NCBI RefSeq assembly: GCF_904848665.1
Contig: NZ_CAJHCQ010000033.1
Span: 1-64,000 of the forward strand
Source: Paraburkholderia hiiakae
GTDB taxonomy: Bacteria > Pseudomonadota > Gammaproteobacteria > Burkholderiales > Burkholderiaceae
Direction: 5' to 3'
Length of the DNA stretch: 64,000 nucleotides
Made by a program: the position numbers and the translations under genes. Below the pieces are notes generated by a model. The model worked only from the letters and a program-made list of their open reading frames with translations. It ran no database searches and was not told where the DNA came from. Below, one piece after another: positions 7,216-15,882 of the stretch. Numbering within the stretch: position 1 is the first letter of the stretch; each line of letters starts with the position of its first letter.

Positions 7216-8799
7216 TTAGAGCTTGACGTCGAGTGCGTTGGTCAGATCGCCCATCGGCTGGGCGCCGTTGCTCTTGAGCGCGGCGTCGCGGTTGGCAAGT
7301 CCCGGCAGCGTGGGCAGCGAGAAGCGACGCGTGATGAGGCGCAGGATCGAGGTCGTGTCGTACTGCGTGTGGTCGACGTAACCCTTCTTCGCATACGGCG
7401 AGATGATGAGCGCCGGAATGCGCGAGCCCGGACCCCAACGGTCGCCCTTGGGCGGCGCAACGTGATCCCAGAAACCGCCGTTTTCGTCGTAGGTGACGAC
7501 CACGACCATGTTGTTCCACTGCGGGCTCTTCTGCAGATGCGCGATGACGTCGGCAATGTGCTGGTCGCCACTCGTCACGTCCGTGTAGCCCGCGTGCTCG
7601 TTCAGGTTGCCCTGCGGCTTGTAGAACGACACTGCCGGCAGCGTGCCTGCGTCGATCGACTTGATGAATTCCGTGCCGTCCATGCCACCGTCGAGCAGGT
7701 GCTTCGCGCGCGCGTCGGTGCCCGGCGCGTAGTTCGCGAAGTAGTTGAACGGCTGATGGTGCGGCTGGAAGTTCGGCGCCGTCATGTTCGCGCCATAGAT
7801 CACACCCGAGGTGCTGTTCTGCGCTGCGCTCACGGCCGCACCCCACGCGCCGCCGTACCACGCCCACGTCACGCCCGCGTTCGAAAGCAGGTCGCCAATG
7901 TTCTGCGCCGTTTGCGCGGGCATCGTGGAGGCGTTCGACGGGTCGGCCAGGTTCGCGTCGCCGCCCGAAGCCGATGCGTTGCCGCTCGGCTGATACGGCG
8001 GCTGCATCGTGTTGACCGCGTAAAAGTCCGGCGTCAGATTGCCCGATTTCACGAACTTCGGAATGCCATCGAGTGCCGACTTCGGCGAGTTCGACGCGAG
8101 CGTGAGCGAGACGCCGTCGGCGTCCACGGCTGAAATCGTCGGCTTGGCAGGGTTCGTGTCCGCGTTCGCGTAGTACGGCGTGCACGCGCAGACCAGCCAC
8201 TGGTGGTTCAGGAATGAGCCGCCGAACGCGCCCATGAAGAAGTTGTCGGCGAGCGTGTATTGCTGGGCGATCTTCCAGAGCGGCAGCTTTTCGGCGCTCG
8301 TCGTGTAGTGCCCCATCACGAGACCGCCGGAGTCGCCATAGGCCGCGAACATGTCGTTCTTGCCGCCGTGGATCTGCATCTGGTTCTCGTAGAAGCGGTG
8401 ATACAGGTCGCGCGTCGTGACCGAGAGCGGCACGTTGTAGCCCTTCGCGTCGTCGAGGGCGAACGGCGCATTCGGCATGTTCTCGGTCATCGCCGCGGTC
8501 ACCGCGGGCGTGACGCCCGTTTGCGTGAGACCGTTCCAGACGGTCGGCAGCGTAGCGAGCACGGAGCCGTCGCGATCGAGCTGCTGCGTGCTTTGCGCGC
8601 TCACGTTCTGCAGGCCGTTGGCGCCCGGGAAGCTGCCGTACAGGTTGTCGAAGCTGCGGTTTTCCGCGTAGATCACGACGATGTTCTTCACCGACGAAAG
8701 GCCCGGCTTGCTGCTGTCGTTACCGCCGCAAGCTGCGATGGCCAGGGTCGCCGCCGCTATCGCGATCGGCGTGGCATAGAACCATTTTCTGTTGATCAT
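7216..8799 (-). CDS. AcpA-type acid phosphatase / phosphoesterase lipoprotein
   Basis: The 527-residue protein belongs to the phosphoesterase family that includes bacterial phospholipase C and Francisella AcpA. It hydrolyses phosphomonoesters or phospholipid head groups outside the cytoplasm. The N terminus is a lipoprotein signal with Cys24 in LAIAAC. The family signature ENRSFDNLYG (46-55) is present, as is the C-terminal ISPYAKKGYVDHTQYD region. The start is ATG at 8799 after an A/G-rich ribosome site; the open frame upstream to 9033 lacks a signal sequence. It is divergent from a di-haem peroxidase gene. Confidence 0.85.
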   Translation of the reverse strand: MINRKWFYATPIAIAAATLAIAACGGNDSSKPGLSSVKNIVVIYAENRSFDNLYGSFPGANGLQNVSAQSTQQLDRDGSVLATLPTVWNGLTQTGVTPAVTAAMTENMPNAPFALDDAKGYNVPLSVTTRDLYHRFYENQMQIHGGKNDMFAAYGDSGGLVMGHYTTSAEKLPLWKIAQQYTLADNFFMGAFGGSFLNHQWLVCACTPYYANADTNPAKPTISAVDADGVSLTLASNSPKSALDGIPKFVKSGNLTPDFYAVNTMQPPYQPSGNASASGGDANLADPSNASTMPAQTAQNIGDLLSNAGVTWAWYGGAWGAAVSAAQNSTSGVIYGANMTAPNFQPHHQPFNYFANYAPGTDARAKHLLDGGMDGTEFIKSIDAGTLPAVSFYKPQGNLNEHAGYTDVTSGDQHIADVIAHLQKSPQWNNMVVVVTYDENGGFWDHVAPPKGDRWGPGSRIPALIISPYAKKGYVDHTQYDTTSILRLITRRFSLPTLPGLANRDAALKSNGAQPMGDLTNALDVKL

Positions 8800-8958
8800 T
8801 TTTCTCTCTCTCGCGTTGGGGGCCCGCATGGAGGCCGGCGCGAATGACACCGGCCTTCGGGCGAGGCGCAGTGTCGCAACGGAATTTGACAGCAATATGT
8901 AAATAATTGCGTTTAGCTTTTTCATACCCTTTGATTGCATGACATCTGTCTTACTGCA

Positions 8959-8975
8959 CGTCATTTGAGCGTCAC
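8959..8975. promoter_or_regulatory. possible PhoB-type half-site pair
   Basis: CGTCAT (8959-8964) and CGTCAC (8970-8975) repeat with the 11-base period of PhoB half-sites, and a CTGTC lies 13 bases before the first. The sequence lies between the acid-phosphatase and peroxidase genes. About 10 of 18 positions agree with the enterobacterial consensus, so this is tentative. Confidence 0.25.
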
Positions 8976-9080
8976 ATCCCTGACATACGATTTCGCGACT
9001 TCGGTGTGCGGGTGAGCGCATCGGCATTCGCACGACAGCGGCGCCACGCGCGCGTCGCGCTCAAGCTTCGGGGACCAGGC

Positions 9081-10499
9081 ATGTTGCGTAGATTGGCGCG
9101 TCGTTCGGCGCGAACACAAAGTGAGACGCGGGCTCGATCGCACGGCGGCGCACGCCGCCCAGCGGGGCTTTTCGTGATGGCGGCGGTGCTGTCGTCGCTG
9201 CTGATGGCGTGCGACGGCAGCACGTCTGGTTTGGCCAATACCGATGCAACGACAGGCGCATCGGGCAGCGCCTCGCGTGCGCAAGACGCCAATGCGAACG
9301 CGCGAGCCGCACAGGGCGTGAAGCTGATGAAGATCGCCGCACCCGCGCAAGGCGGACAGACGCGTGCGGAGGTTTACGCTCAGGTGCGCCGCATGACAGT
9401 GCTTGGGAAGCAGATGTTCTTCGACGCGTCGCTCTCGGGCTCGGGCAAGATGGCCTGTGCGTCGTGCCACAGTCCCGACCATGCGTTCACGCCGACCAAC
9501 GCGCTCGACGTGCAGATCGGCGGCGTGGACATGCAACGTCCTGGCATGCGCGCCGTGCCGACGCTCAAGTATCTGCAGGCAGTGCCGGCGTTCGCCGAGC
9601 ACTATCACGACTCCGACGACGAAGGCGATGAAAGTGTCGATGCGGGCCCGACCGGCGGGCTCACCTGGGACGGCCGCGTCGATCGCGGCTCGGACCAGGC
9701 GCGCATTCCGTTGCTCTCGACGTTCGAGATGGCGAGTTCGCCGAAGAAGGTGGCCGAGGCCGTGCGGGCGGCGCCTTACGCACAGGCATTTCGAGAGGCA
9801 TTCGGCGCGAGCGTCCTGGCTGACGACGACGCGACTTTCAGGGCCGTGCTGAAGTCACTGGAGACATTCGAGCAGTCGCCCGAGGTGTTTTATCCGTACA
9901 CGAGCAAGTACGACGCGTACCTGGGCGGCAAGGCTACGCTCAGCGCCGCCGAGCTGCGCGGGCTGCAACTCTTCAACGACGAGAAGAAGGGCAATTGCGC
10001 GAGCTGCCATATCAGCCAGCGTGCGAAGGACGGCTCGCCTCCGCAATTCAGCGACTTCGGTCTGATCGCTGTGGGCGTGCCGCGCAACCGTGCGCTTGCC
10101 GTGAATCACGACCGAAGGTTTTTTGATCTGGGTGCATGCGGCCCGGAACGAACGGACCTCGATCACCGCGCGGAATTTTGCGGGCTCTTCCGCACGCCGA
10201 CGCTGCGTAACGTCGCGCTCAAGAAGTCGTTCTTCCACAACGGCATCTATCACTCGCTGGAAGACGTGCTGCGTTTCTATGCGCGGCGCGATACGAATCC
10301 GGAGGAGTTCTATCCGGTGGTGAAGGGCAGGGTGCAGAAGTTCGACGATTTGCCGCGCCGCTACTGGGTGAATCTCAACACGGACCCGCCGTTCGATCGC
10401 AAGCCGGGCGACGCACCGGTGTTCAGCAACGCCGAAATCAAGGACGTGATCGCGTTTCTCGACACACTCACCGACGGCTGGCAGCCACGGGCGCGCTGA
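9081..10499 (+). CDS. di-haem cytochrome c peroxidase (MauG/CcpA family) lipoprotein
   Basis: The 472-residue protein has a lipoprotein-like signal ending LMAC (Cys44) and two haem-attachment motifs CASCH (126-130 and 306-310), spaced as in bacterial di-haem peroxidases. These reduce hydrogen peroxide in the periplasm with electrons from c-type cytochromes; MauG relatives oxidise protein side chains. The C-terminal FRTPTLRNVALKKSFFHNG stretch is characteristic. The N terminus is unusually basic for a signal peptide, and GTG at 9006 would lengthen it by 25 residues. The phosphatase gene is divergent. A haem-ligand Met between the motifs cannot be assigned by eye. Confidence 0.85.
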   Translation: MLRRLARRSARTQSETRARSHGGARRPAGLFVMAAVLSSLLMACDGSTSGLANTDATTGASGSASRAQDANANARAAQGVKLMKIAAPAQGGQTRAEVYAQVRRMTVLGKQMFFDASLSGSGKMACASCHSPDHAFTPTNALDVQIGGVDMQRPGMRAVPTLKYLQAVPAFAEHYHDSDDEGDESVDAGPTGGLTWDGRVDRGSDQARIPLLSTFEMASSPKKVAEAVRAAPYAQAFREAFGASVLADDDATFRAVLKSLETFEQSPEVFYPYTSKYDAYLGGKATLSAAELRGLQLFNDEKKGNCASCHISQRAKDGSPPQFSDFGLIAVGVPRNRALAVNHDRRFFDLGACGPERTDLDHRAEFCGLFRTPTLRNVALKKSFFHNGIYHSLEDVLRFYARRDTNPEEFYPVVKGRVQKFDDLPRRYWVNLNTDPPFDRKPGDAPVFSNAEIKDVIAFLDTLTDGWQPRAR

Positions 10500-10520
10500 A
10501 TGTGGACTGAGCGCGCTGCG

Positions 10521-10763
10521 TCAGATGCCTGCGACCAGCAGGCAGGCGCCGGTGAGCACGAGGAAGGAGACGAGCAACGCGACCGTGCCGATGCGCACAG
10601 CAGTGTCCGGCCAGCGCAGCGCGCGCTCGGGGCGCAGTGTCAGGTTCGGGCCGGGCGCCTGCGTTTGCGGCGCGTGAGTGTAGTGCGCGACGAAGGACAT
10701 CAGGCCGATGCAGATAAGGGCCAGCAGGACCGCAAAGACCCGTAGTGCAATGGTGTAGGTCAT
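10521..10763 (-). CDS. small two-helix membrane protein (80 aa)
   Basis: The product begins MTYTIALRVFAVLLALIC and has two hydrophobic helices (about 4-24 and 57-79) joined by a polar, proline-rich loop. The start is ATG at 10763 with AGGAA upstream; an in-frame ATG at 10823 has weaker support. It is convergent with the peroxidase gene, with 21 bases between the stops. The family is not recognised. It is probably an inner-membrane protein of unknown role. Confidence 0.6.
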   Translation of the reverse strand: MTYTIALRVFAVLLALICIGLMSFVAHYTHAPQTQAPGPNLTLRPERALRWPDTAVRIGTVALLVSFLVLTGACLLVAGI

Positions 10764-10946
10764 GTCAGATATTCCTGATTGGGTGTAAGAGGGCGACGGA
10801 CCCATCGTAGTGATCGACACCATCCCTCACCATCAGATCAGTCCGAAAACGAACCGGCCGCGTGCGCGGCCTTGCTGGGCGAGCCGAAAAAAGGGCGCGT
10901 GTTATGCTTTTCGCCGATTCGTTCAGTCCGTCGAGGAGAACACGAA

Positions 10947-11345
10947 ATGTCGAGAATGCCCCGAACCCTGCACACGCTGAGCGCCCTGGGCGCGGCGCTC
11001 TTTGTCACGATTGGCATGGGCAGCGCGCATGCCGCCAATCTGGGTTTTCTGAACAACACGCCCATGTCGTTCATGAATCAGGAGGACTACAACTCGCTCC
11101 AGAACGCCGTGCGCGACGCCGTCGAGCACAAGGCCGATGGCGAGAGCACGACATGGTCGAACGAAGGCTCGCGCAATGGCACGCGCATTAACTCGACCAT
11201 CACGACGTCGAATACGCAAAAGGAAGGCGACAAGACGTGCCGCGACACGGAGGTCGTTATCAACGCGAAGGGCCAGTCGATGACGCTGCGTCCGCACTTC
11301 TGCCGCACGGGCCAGGGCGCGTGGGTGTTCCAGAAGCAGCACTGA
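10947..11345 (+). CDS. secreted surface-antigen-like protein (132 aa)
   Basis: A Sec signal peptide (residues about 1-29, ending SAHA) is followed by a mature domain of about 100 residues that is polar and rich in Ser, Thr and Asn and contains two Cys (KTCRDTEVV and PHFCRTG). The Cys-containing C-terminal pattern resembles the 17-kDa surface antigen/RT0821-type domain common in proteobacterial envelopes; this is a tentative match. The start is ATG at 10947 with GAGGAG upstream. The next gene (Nudix) starts seven bases after the stop, so the two are co-transcribed. Confidence 0.65.
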   Translation: MSRMPRTLHTLSALGAALFVTIGMGSAHAANLGFLNNTPMSFMNQEDYNSLQNAVRDAVEHKADGESTTWSNEGSRNGTRINSTITTSNTQKEGDKTCRDTEVVINAKGQSMTLRPHFCRTGQGAWVFQKQH

Positions 11346-11352
11346 GCGCGCG

Positions 11353-11802
11353 GTGAACGGCAAGATCGTTTCGTGCGGCATCGTGCTGCTCGATCCTGAA
11401 GGCCGCGTGCTGCTCGCGCACGCAACCGGCACGAATCACTGGGACATTCCGAAGGGGCAGGGGGAGCCCGGCGAGACCGAATCGCAGAGCGCGCGCCGCG
11501 AGATGGTCGAGGAGACCGGCATCGAAGTCGCGCAATCGCGGCTCGTCGATCTTGGACGCTATGTGTACCGGCGCGACAAGGATCTGCATCTCTTTGCCGC
11601 GCGCGCAAGTGCCGATGAACTCGACCTCTCGCGTTGCGTTTGCGTGTCGCTCTTTCCGCGCCGCGAGGACGGCGTGATGATTCCGGAAATGGATGCCTGG
11701 CGCTGGACCCTACCCGGCGAAGTGGAGGGCTACGCGAGCCGCAGTCTCGCGCGGCTGTTTAACACGTCGCTCTCGCTCGTGGAATTGCACCGCGGACTTT
11801 AG
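11353..11802 (+). CDS. Nudix hydrolase
   Basis: The 149-residue protein has an intact Nudix box: GQGEPGETESQSARREMVEE continuing TGI, in which G-x5-E-x7-RE-x2-EE-x-G coordinates Mg2+ for cleavage of nucleoside diphosphate derivatives. The start is GTG at 11353, only seven bases after the preceding stop, so the two genes are probably coupled. The substrate cannot be deduced. The short length and the N-terminal VSCGIVLLDPEGRVLLAH resemble the diadenosine-polyphosphate/NTP-pyrophosphatase group. A bidirectional terminator separates it from glnS. Confidence 0.85.
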   Translation: MNGKIVSCGIVLLDPEGRVLLAHATGTNHWDIPKGQGEPGETESQSARREMVEETGIEVAQSRLVDLGRYVYRRDKDLHLFAARASADELDLSRCVCVSLFPRREDGVMIPEMDAWRWTLPGEVEGYASRSLARLFNTSLSLVELHRGL

Positions 11803-11830
11803 GCCGTTCTCGCTAGCCGCTGGCGAAATT

Positions 11831-11863
11831 AAAAAAGCCCGCACGAATCCGTGCGGGCTTTTT
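11831..11863. terminator. bidirectional terminator between the Nudix gene and glnS
   Basis: Stem AGCCCGCAC/GTGCGGGCT (11836-11844 with 11851-11859) has an A run on its left and a T run on its right, so it can terminate both convergent genes. Confidence 0.85.
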
Positions 11864-11884
11864 GCTTGCTGGCGGGCGCGGACC

Positions 11885-13603
11885 TTACTTGCCCCAGCTG
11901 TCGCGCAAACCGACGATGCGGTTGAACACCGGCGCACCCGGCTTCGAATCGTAGCGGTCGGCGACGAAGTAGCCATGGCGCTCGAACTGATAGCGGTCTT
12001 CGGGCGCGGCATTGCGTGCGCCCGGTTCCAGATACGCTTGCACCACGCGCATCGAGTCCGGATTGAGCGCTTCGAGGAAGTCGCGGCCACCCGCGTCGGG
12101 CTGCTCTTCGCGGAACAGGCGATCGTAGAGGCGCACTTCGGCAGGCACGGCGTTGTCGGCGCTGACCCAGTGGATCGTGCCCTTGACCTTGTAGTTGCTC
12201 GCGCCTTCGGTGCCCGATTTGCTGTCTGGGAAATAGTTGCAATGCACGGCAATGATGTTGCCGTCGGCGTCCTTCTCTGCGCCCGTGCATTCGACGACGA
12301 AGCCGTACTTCAGCCGCACCTTGTTACCCGGGAACAGGCGGAAATAGCCCTTCGGCGGCGTTTCCTGGAAGTCCTCGCGCTCGATCCACAGCTCGCGTGA
12401 AAACGTGAACGCGCGATTGCCGCGTTCCGGATGATGCGGATGCACTGGCGCGCTGCATGCCTCGGACTGGCCTTCAGGGTAGTTGTCGATCACGAGCTTG
12501 AGCGGATCGAGCACGGCGGTCGCACGCGGGGCCTTGTCGTCGAGATCGTCGCGCAGCGCGCCTTCGAACACGCTCATGTCGATCCACGAATCGACCTTCG
12601 TCACGCCGATGCGCTCGCAGAAGAGCTGGATACTCTCGGGCGTGAAGCCACGGCGGCGCACGCCGACGATGGTAGGCATGCGCGGGTCGTCCCAGCCTTC
12701 CACGTGGCCTTCGGTCACGAGCTGGAGCAGCTTGCGCTTGCTCGTGATGGCGTACGTGAGGTTCAGACGCGAAAACTCGATTTGCTGCGGCAGCGGGCGC
12801 GTGAACACGCCGGCGTCGGCCAGTTCATTGAGCACCCAGTCATACAGTGGGCGATGATCTTCGAACTCGAGCGTGCACAGCGAATGCGTGATGTTTTCCA
12901 GCGCGTCCGAGATGCAGTGCGTGTAGTCGTACATCGGATACACGCACCACTTGTCGCCGGTGCGGTAGTGATGCGCGAAGCGGATGCGGTAGATGACCGG
13001 ATCGCGCATGTTGAAGTTCGGCGACGCCATGTCGATCTTCGCGCGCAGCACATGCGCGCCTTCCTCGAATTCGCCCGCCTTCATGCGGCGGAACAGGTCG
13101 AGGTTTTCGTCGACGGAGCGATCGCGGAACGGCGAGTTCTTGCCGGCTTCCGTGGCCGAGCCGCGGTTCGCGCGCATCTCTTCCGGCGACTGGCTATCGA
13201 CGTAGGCTTTGCCGCGCTGGATCAGCAGCTCGGCGAACTCGTAGAGCTTGTCGTAGTAGTCGCTCGCGTAGAAGAGGTACTCCTTGTCGTCCTTCTTCCA
13301 CTCGAAGCCGAGCCACTCGACGGCGTCGATGATCGAGTTGACGTACTCGACGTCTTCCTTCTCCGGGTTCGTGTCGTCGAAGCGCAGGTGACACACGCCG
13401 TCATAGCGCTTCGCCACGCCGAAGTTCAGGCAGATGCTCTTCGCGTGGCCGATGTGCAAATAGCCATTCGGCTCCGGCGGGAAGCGCGTTTCGACGCGTT
13501 GCGCCCACTTGCCCGACTGGTTGTCGTCGTCGATGATGTTGCGGATGAAATTGGATGCCGCAGGCGCGTCCGTGCGGTCGGCGTCTTTACGTTCGGTATT
13601 CAT
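11885..13603 (-). CDS. glnS: glutamine--tRNA ligase
   Basis: GlnRS charges tRNA-Gln with glutamine in the cytoplasm. The 572-residue protein has the class I HIGH motif (50-53, in PPEPNGYLHIGHAKS) and a KMSKS-equivalent ITSKRKL near residue 290. A C-terminal anticodon-binding beta-barrel contains FHRELWIE-like and VVECTG segments. I placed the start at ATG 13603; the frame continues upstream without family similarity. It is divergent from an alpha/beta hydrolase gene. Confidence 0.97.
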   Translation of the reverse strand: MNTERKDADRTDAPAASNFIRNIIDDDNQSGKWAQRVETRFPPEPNGYLHIGHAKSICLNFGVAKRYDGVCHLRFDDTNPEKEDVEYVNSIIDAVEWLGFEWKKDDKEYLFYASDYYDKLYEFAELLIQRGKAYVDSQSPEEMRANRGSATEAGKNSPFRDRSVDENLDLFRRMKAGEFEEGAHVLRAKIDMASPNFNMRDPVIYRIRFAHHYRTGDKWCVYPMYDYTHCISDALENITHSLCTLEFEDHRPLYDWVLNELADAGVFTRPLPQQIEFSRLNLTYAITSKRKLLQLVTEGHVEGWDDPRMPTIVGVRRRGFTPESIQLFCERIGVTKVDSWIDMSVFEGALRDDLDDKAPRATAVLDPLKLVIDNYPEGQSEACSAPVHPHHPERGNRAFTFSRELWIEREDFQETPPKGYFRLFPGNKVRLKYGFVVECTGAEKDADGNIIAVHCNYFPDSKSGTEGASNYKVKGTIHWVSADNAVPAEVRLYDRLFREEQPDAGGRDFLEALNPDSMRVVQAYLEPGARNAAPEDRYQFERHGYFVADRYDSKPGAPVFNRIVGLRDSWGK

Positions 13604-13754
13604 GCGAAAAGGGAGTCGTTCGAGGGCGCCCGTCAAAAGGATAAAAGCGCGTAACTGGGCACCCGATGGTGTCTTCCATTCTACCTGACGCGACCCGCCG
13701 TGCCAGTCCCGGTGCCGGATCGTCGCGCGGATCACAACAACCGAGGGGAAAAAC

Positions 13755-14309
13755 GTGACGATGAGCGAAACACCTGTGCTGGTGCTGCCGGGCTATATGG
13801 ATTCGGGGCCGGGGCACTGGCAGACGCGCTGGGAGGCCGCGCACGCGGGCTTCACACGGGTGCAGATGCCTGACTGGATGCACCCGGACTGCGAGGCTTG
13901 GTGCGCGACGCTGGAGGCCGCCGTGCAACGCGCGCCTGCAGGCGTGCGCCTCGCCGCCCACAGCCTTGGCTGCCTGACCGTGGCGCATTGGGCTGCGCAT
14001 CACGCGAGCGCCGCGACCCGCGCGAAGGTGGCCGGCGCGCTGCTGGTGGCGCTACCCGATCCGCACGGTCCCGAATTTCCGCGCGACGCGCGGGGCTTCG
14101 ATCCGGTGCCGCTGGCGGCGCTGCCGTTTGCGAGCGTCGTGGTCGCCAGCAGCGACGATCCCTATGGCGGCGTGGCGTTTTCCAGGCACTGCGCGCAGGC
14201 GTGGGGCAGCCGTTGGATCGACATCGGCGCGCGCGGGCATATCAATGCCCAAAGCGGGCTCGATGACTGGCCGCAGGGGCTGGCGTGGCTGATGTCGGCG
14301 GGGAAGTAG
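13755..14309 (+). CDS. RBBP9/YdeN-type serine hydrolase
   Basis: The 184-residue alpha/beta hydrolase of the DUF1234/RBBP9 group starts VLVLPGYMDSGPGHWQTRWE, the family hallmark with GPGHWQ. The nucleophile is the serine in AAHSLGC. The catalytic Asp (SSDDPY) and His (GARGHIN) follow in the expected order. The natural substrate is unknown for most members. The start is GTG at 13755, seven bases after GAGGGGAA; ATG at 13761 is in the same frame. A GC-rich hairpin without a T run spans 14309-14330, just after the stop. Confidence 0.8.
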   Translation: MTMSETPVLVLPGYMDSGPGHWQTRWEAAHAGFTRVQMPDWMHPDCEAWCATLEAAVQRAPAGVRLAAHSLGCLTVAHWAAHHASAATRAKVAGALLVALPDPHGPEFPRDARGFDPVPLAALPFASVVVASSDDPYGGVAFSRHCAQAWGSRWIDIGARGHINAQSGLDDWPQGLAWLMSAGK

Positions 14310-14342
14310 GGCGGCCATGCGCAGCCGCCCCGGGCGTGGCGG

Positions 14343-15563
14343 TCACACCACGCCCTTGCCCCGCAACGCCGCCACCTGCTCATCGCCGTAGCCAAGCACC
14401 TCGCGCAGGACCGCATCGGTATGCTCGCCGAGCGTGGGCGGATGGCTCGCCACGCGCGGCGGCGTCTCGCTCATGCGGATAGGGTTGCCCACGAGCCGCG
14501 CCATGCCTCCCGAAGGATGAGGCACATCGACCTGCAGCCCGCGCGCGATCACCTGCTCGTTCTCGAACACCTCCGCGAGGTTGTTGATCGGCCCGCACGG
14601 CACGCCGGCGGCTTCGAGCGCGCTGATCCAGTCGGCTTTCGTGCGCGCGCGGATCAACCCGGCGACGATCGGCACGAGCGTGTCACGGTGGCGCACGCGC
14701 GCCGGATTGGTCGCGAAGCGCTCGTCGTCGGCAAGCGCGGGCTGGCCCGCCACCTCGACGAACTTGCGGAACTGCCCGTCGTTGCCCACCGCGAGGATGA
14801 TCCAGCTGTCGCTCGTCTGGAACGCCTGATAGGGCACGATGTTGGGATGCGCATTGCCCCAGCGCGCAGGCGGATTGCCACTTGCCAGGTAGTTCGAGTT
14901 CATGTTCGCGAGCATGGCCACCTGCACGTCGAGCAACGCCATGTCGATGTACTGGCCAACGCCCGTGCGGTCGCGGTGCGCGAGCGCGGTGAGCACGGCG
15001 ATGGTCGAATACATGCCGGTCATCAGGTCGGCGATCGCGACGCCCGCCTTTTGCGGGCCGCCGCCCGGCAGCGCGTCGCGCTCGCCGGTAATGCTCATGA
15101 AACCGCCCATGCCCTGCACGATGAAGTCGTAGCCCGCGCGCGAGGCGTAGGGTCCCGTCTGGCCGAATCCGGTGACCGAGCAGTAGATGAGGTCGGGCTT
15201 CACCTCACGCAGCGACGCGTAGTCGAGCCCGTATTTCTTCAACTGGCCCGCCTTGTAGTTCTCCAGCACGACATCGCTTTGCGCAGCCAGCTCGCGCACG
15301 ATGCGCTGCCCCTCGGACGTGGCGATGTCCACCGTCACCGAGCGCTTGTTACGGTTCGCGGCGAGGTAATAGGCAGCCTCGGCGGTATCCGCGCCATCGG
15401 GCGTCTTCAGGTACGGAGGCCCCCAGTGGCGCGTGTCGTCGCCGGCGCCGGGGCGCTCCACCTTGATCACGTCGGCGCCGAAGTCGGCGAGGGTCTGTGC
15501 GCACCACGGTCCGGCGAGGACGCGGGTGAGATCGAGTACGCGGATATGGCTAAGAGCGCCCAT
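14343..15563 (-). CDS. class III CoA-transferase (CaiB/BaiF family)
   Basis: The 406-residue enzyme transfers CoA between carboxylic acids, using an aspartate that forms a mixed anhydride. The candidate catalytic Asp179 lies in VAIADLMTG. The N-terminal VLDLTRVLAGPWCAQTLADF and GFGQTGPYASRAGYDF motifs are typical. Closest recognisable relatives are the succinyl-CoA:glutarate/dicarboxylate CoA-transferases, which often sit beside glutaryl-CoA dehydrogenase; here no such gene is adjacent. The substrate is therefore uncertain. It is divergent from alaS across 319 bases. Confidence 0.87.
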   Translation of the reverse strand: MGALSHIRVLDLTRVLAGPWCAQTLADFGADVIKVERPGAGDDTRHWGPPYLKTPDGADTAEAAYYLAANRNKRSVTVDIATSEGQRIVRELAAQSDVVLENYKAGQLKKYGLDYASLREVKPDLIYCSVTGFGQTGPYASRAGYDFIVQGMGGFMSITGERDALPGGGPQKAGVAIADLMTGMYSTIAVLTALAHRDRTGVGQYIDMALLDVQVAMLANMNSNYLASGNPPARWGNAHPNIVPYQAFQTSDSWIILAVGNDGQFRKFVEVAGQPALADDERFATNPARVRHRDTLVPIVAGLIRARTKADWISALEAAGVPCGPINNLAEVFENEQVIARGLQVDVPHPSGGMARLVGNPIRMSETPPRVASHPPTLGEHTDAVLREVLGYGDEQVAALRGKGVV

Positions 15564-15882
15564 GCTGTGTCTTCCAATGTCGTTCTAAGGCGGGCCGCGT
15601 GCGCACGTCGCGCGCTGGCCGATGCCGCCCATAGTAAGCGAAAAGGCGCGACACGCGTCAATATTCGGTACAAGGTTCCGCACTGCGGAACATGGTCGGT
15701 CGACCCGTCGCGTCGCAGCACGCCTTGTCGCGCGCATGCAAACCACGCCGGACGCGCCGCCGCGAGCGCGCGACGATCCCGTATAATCGTTCGATTCAGC
15801 ACCGGGGTTTTTGCCGCAGGCCGGGCCCCCGATCACGACAAGATTCAGCACAGGACGCTCCGAGAAGGACCCAACGCACGCC
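15564..15882. promoter_or_regulatory. divergent regulatory region, CoA-transferase/alaS
   Basis: This 319-base gap between divergent genes has no convincing coding frame. A perfect TATAAT at 15782-15787 on the plus strand, about 95 bases before the alaS start, is the likely -10 of the alaS promoter. No good -35 hexamer is visible. AAGGA occurs before the alaS ATG. I see no operator-like palindrome. Confidence 0.5.

Noticed and set aside
14309..14355. Two GC-rich hairpins between the RBBP9-type hydrolase and the CoA-transferase genes as terminators
   Set aside because: Both stems lack T runs and one lies within the end of the CoA-transferase gene, so I do not list them as terminators.
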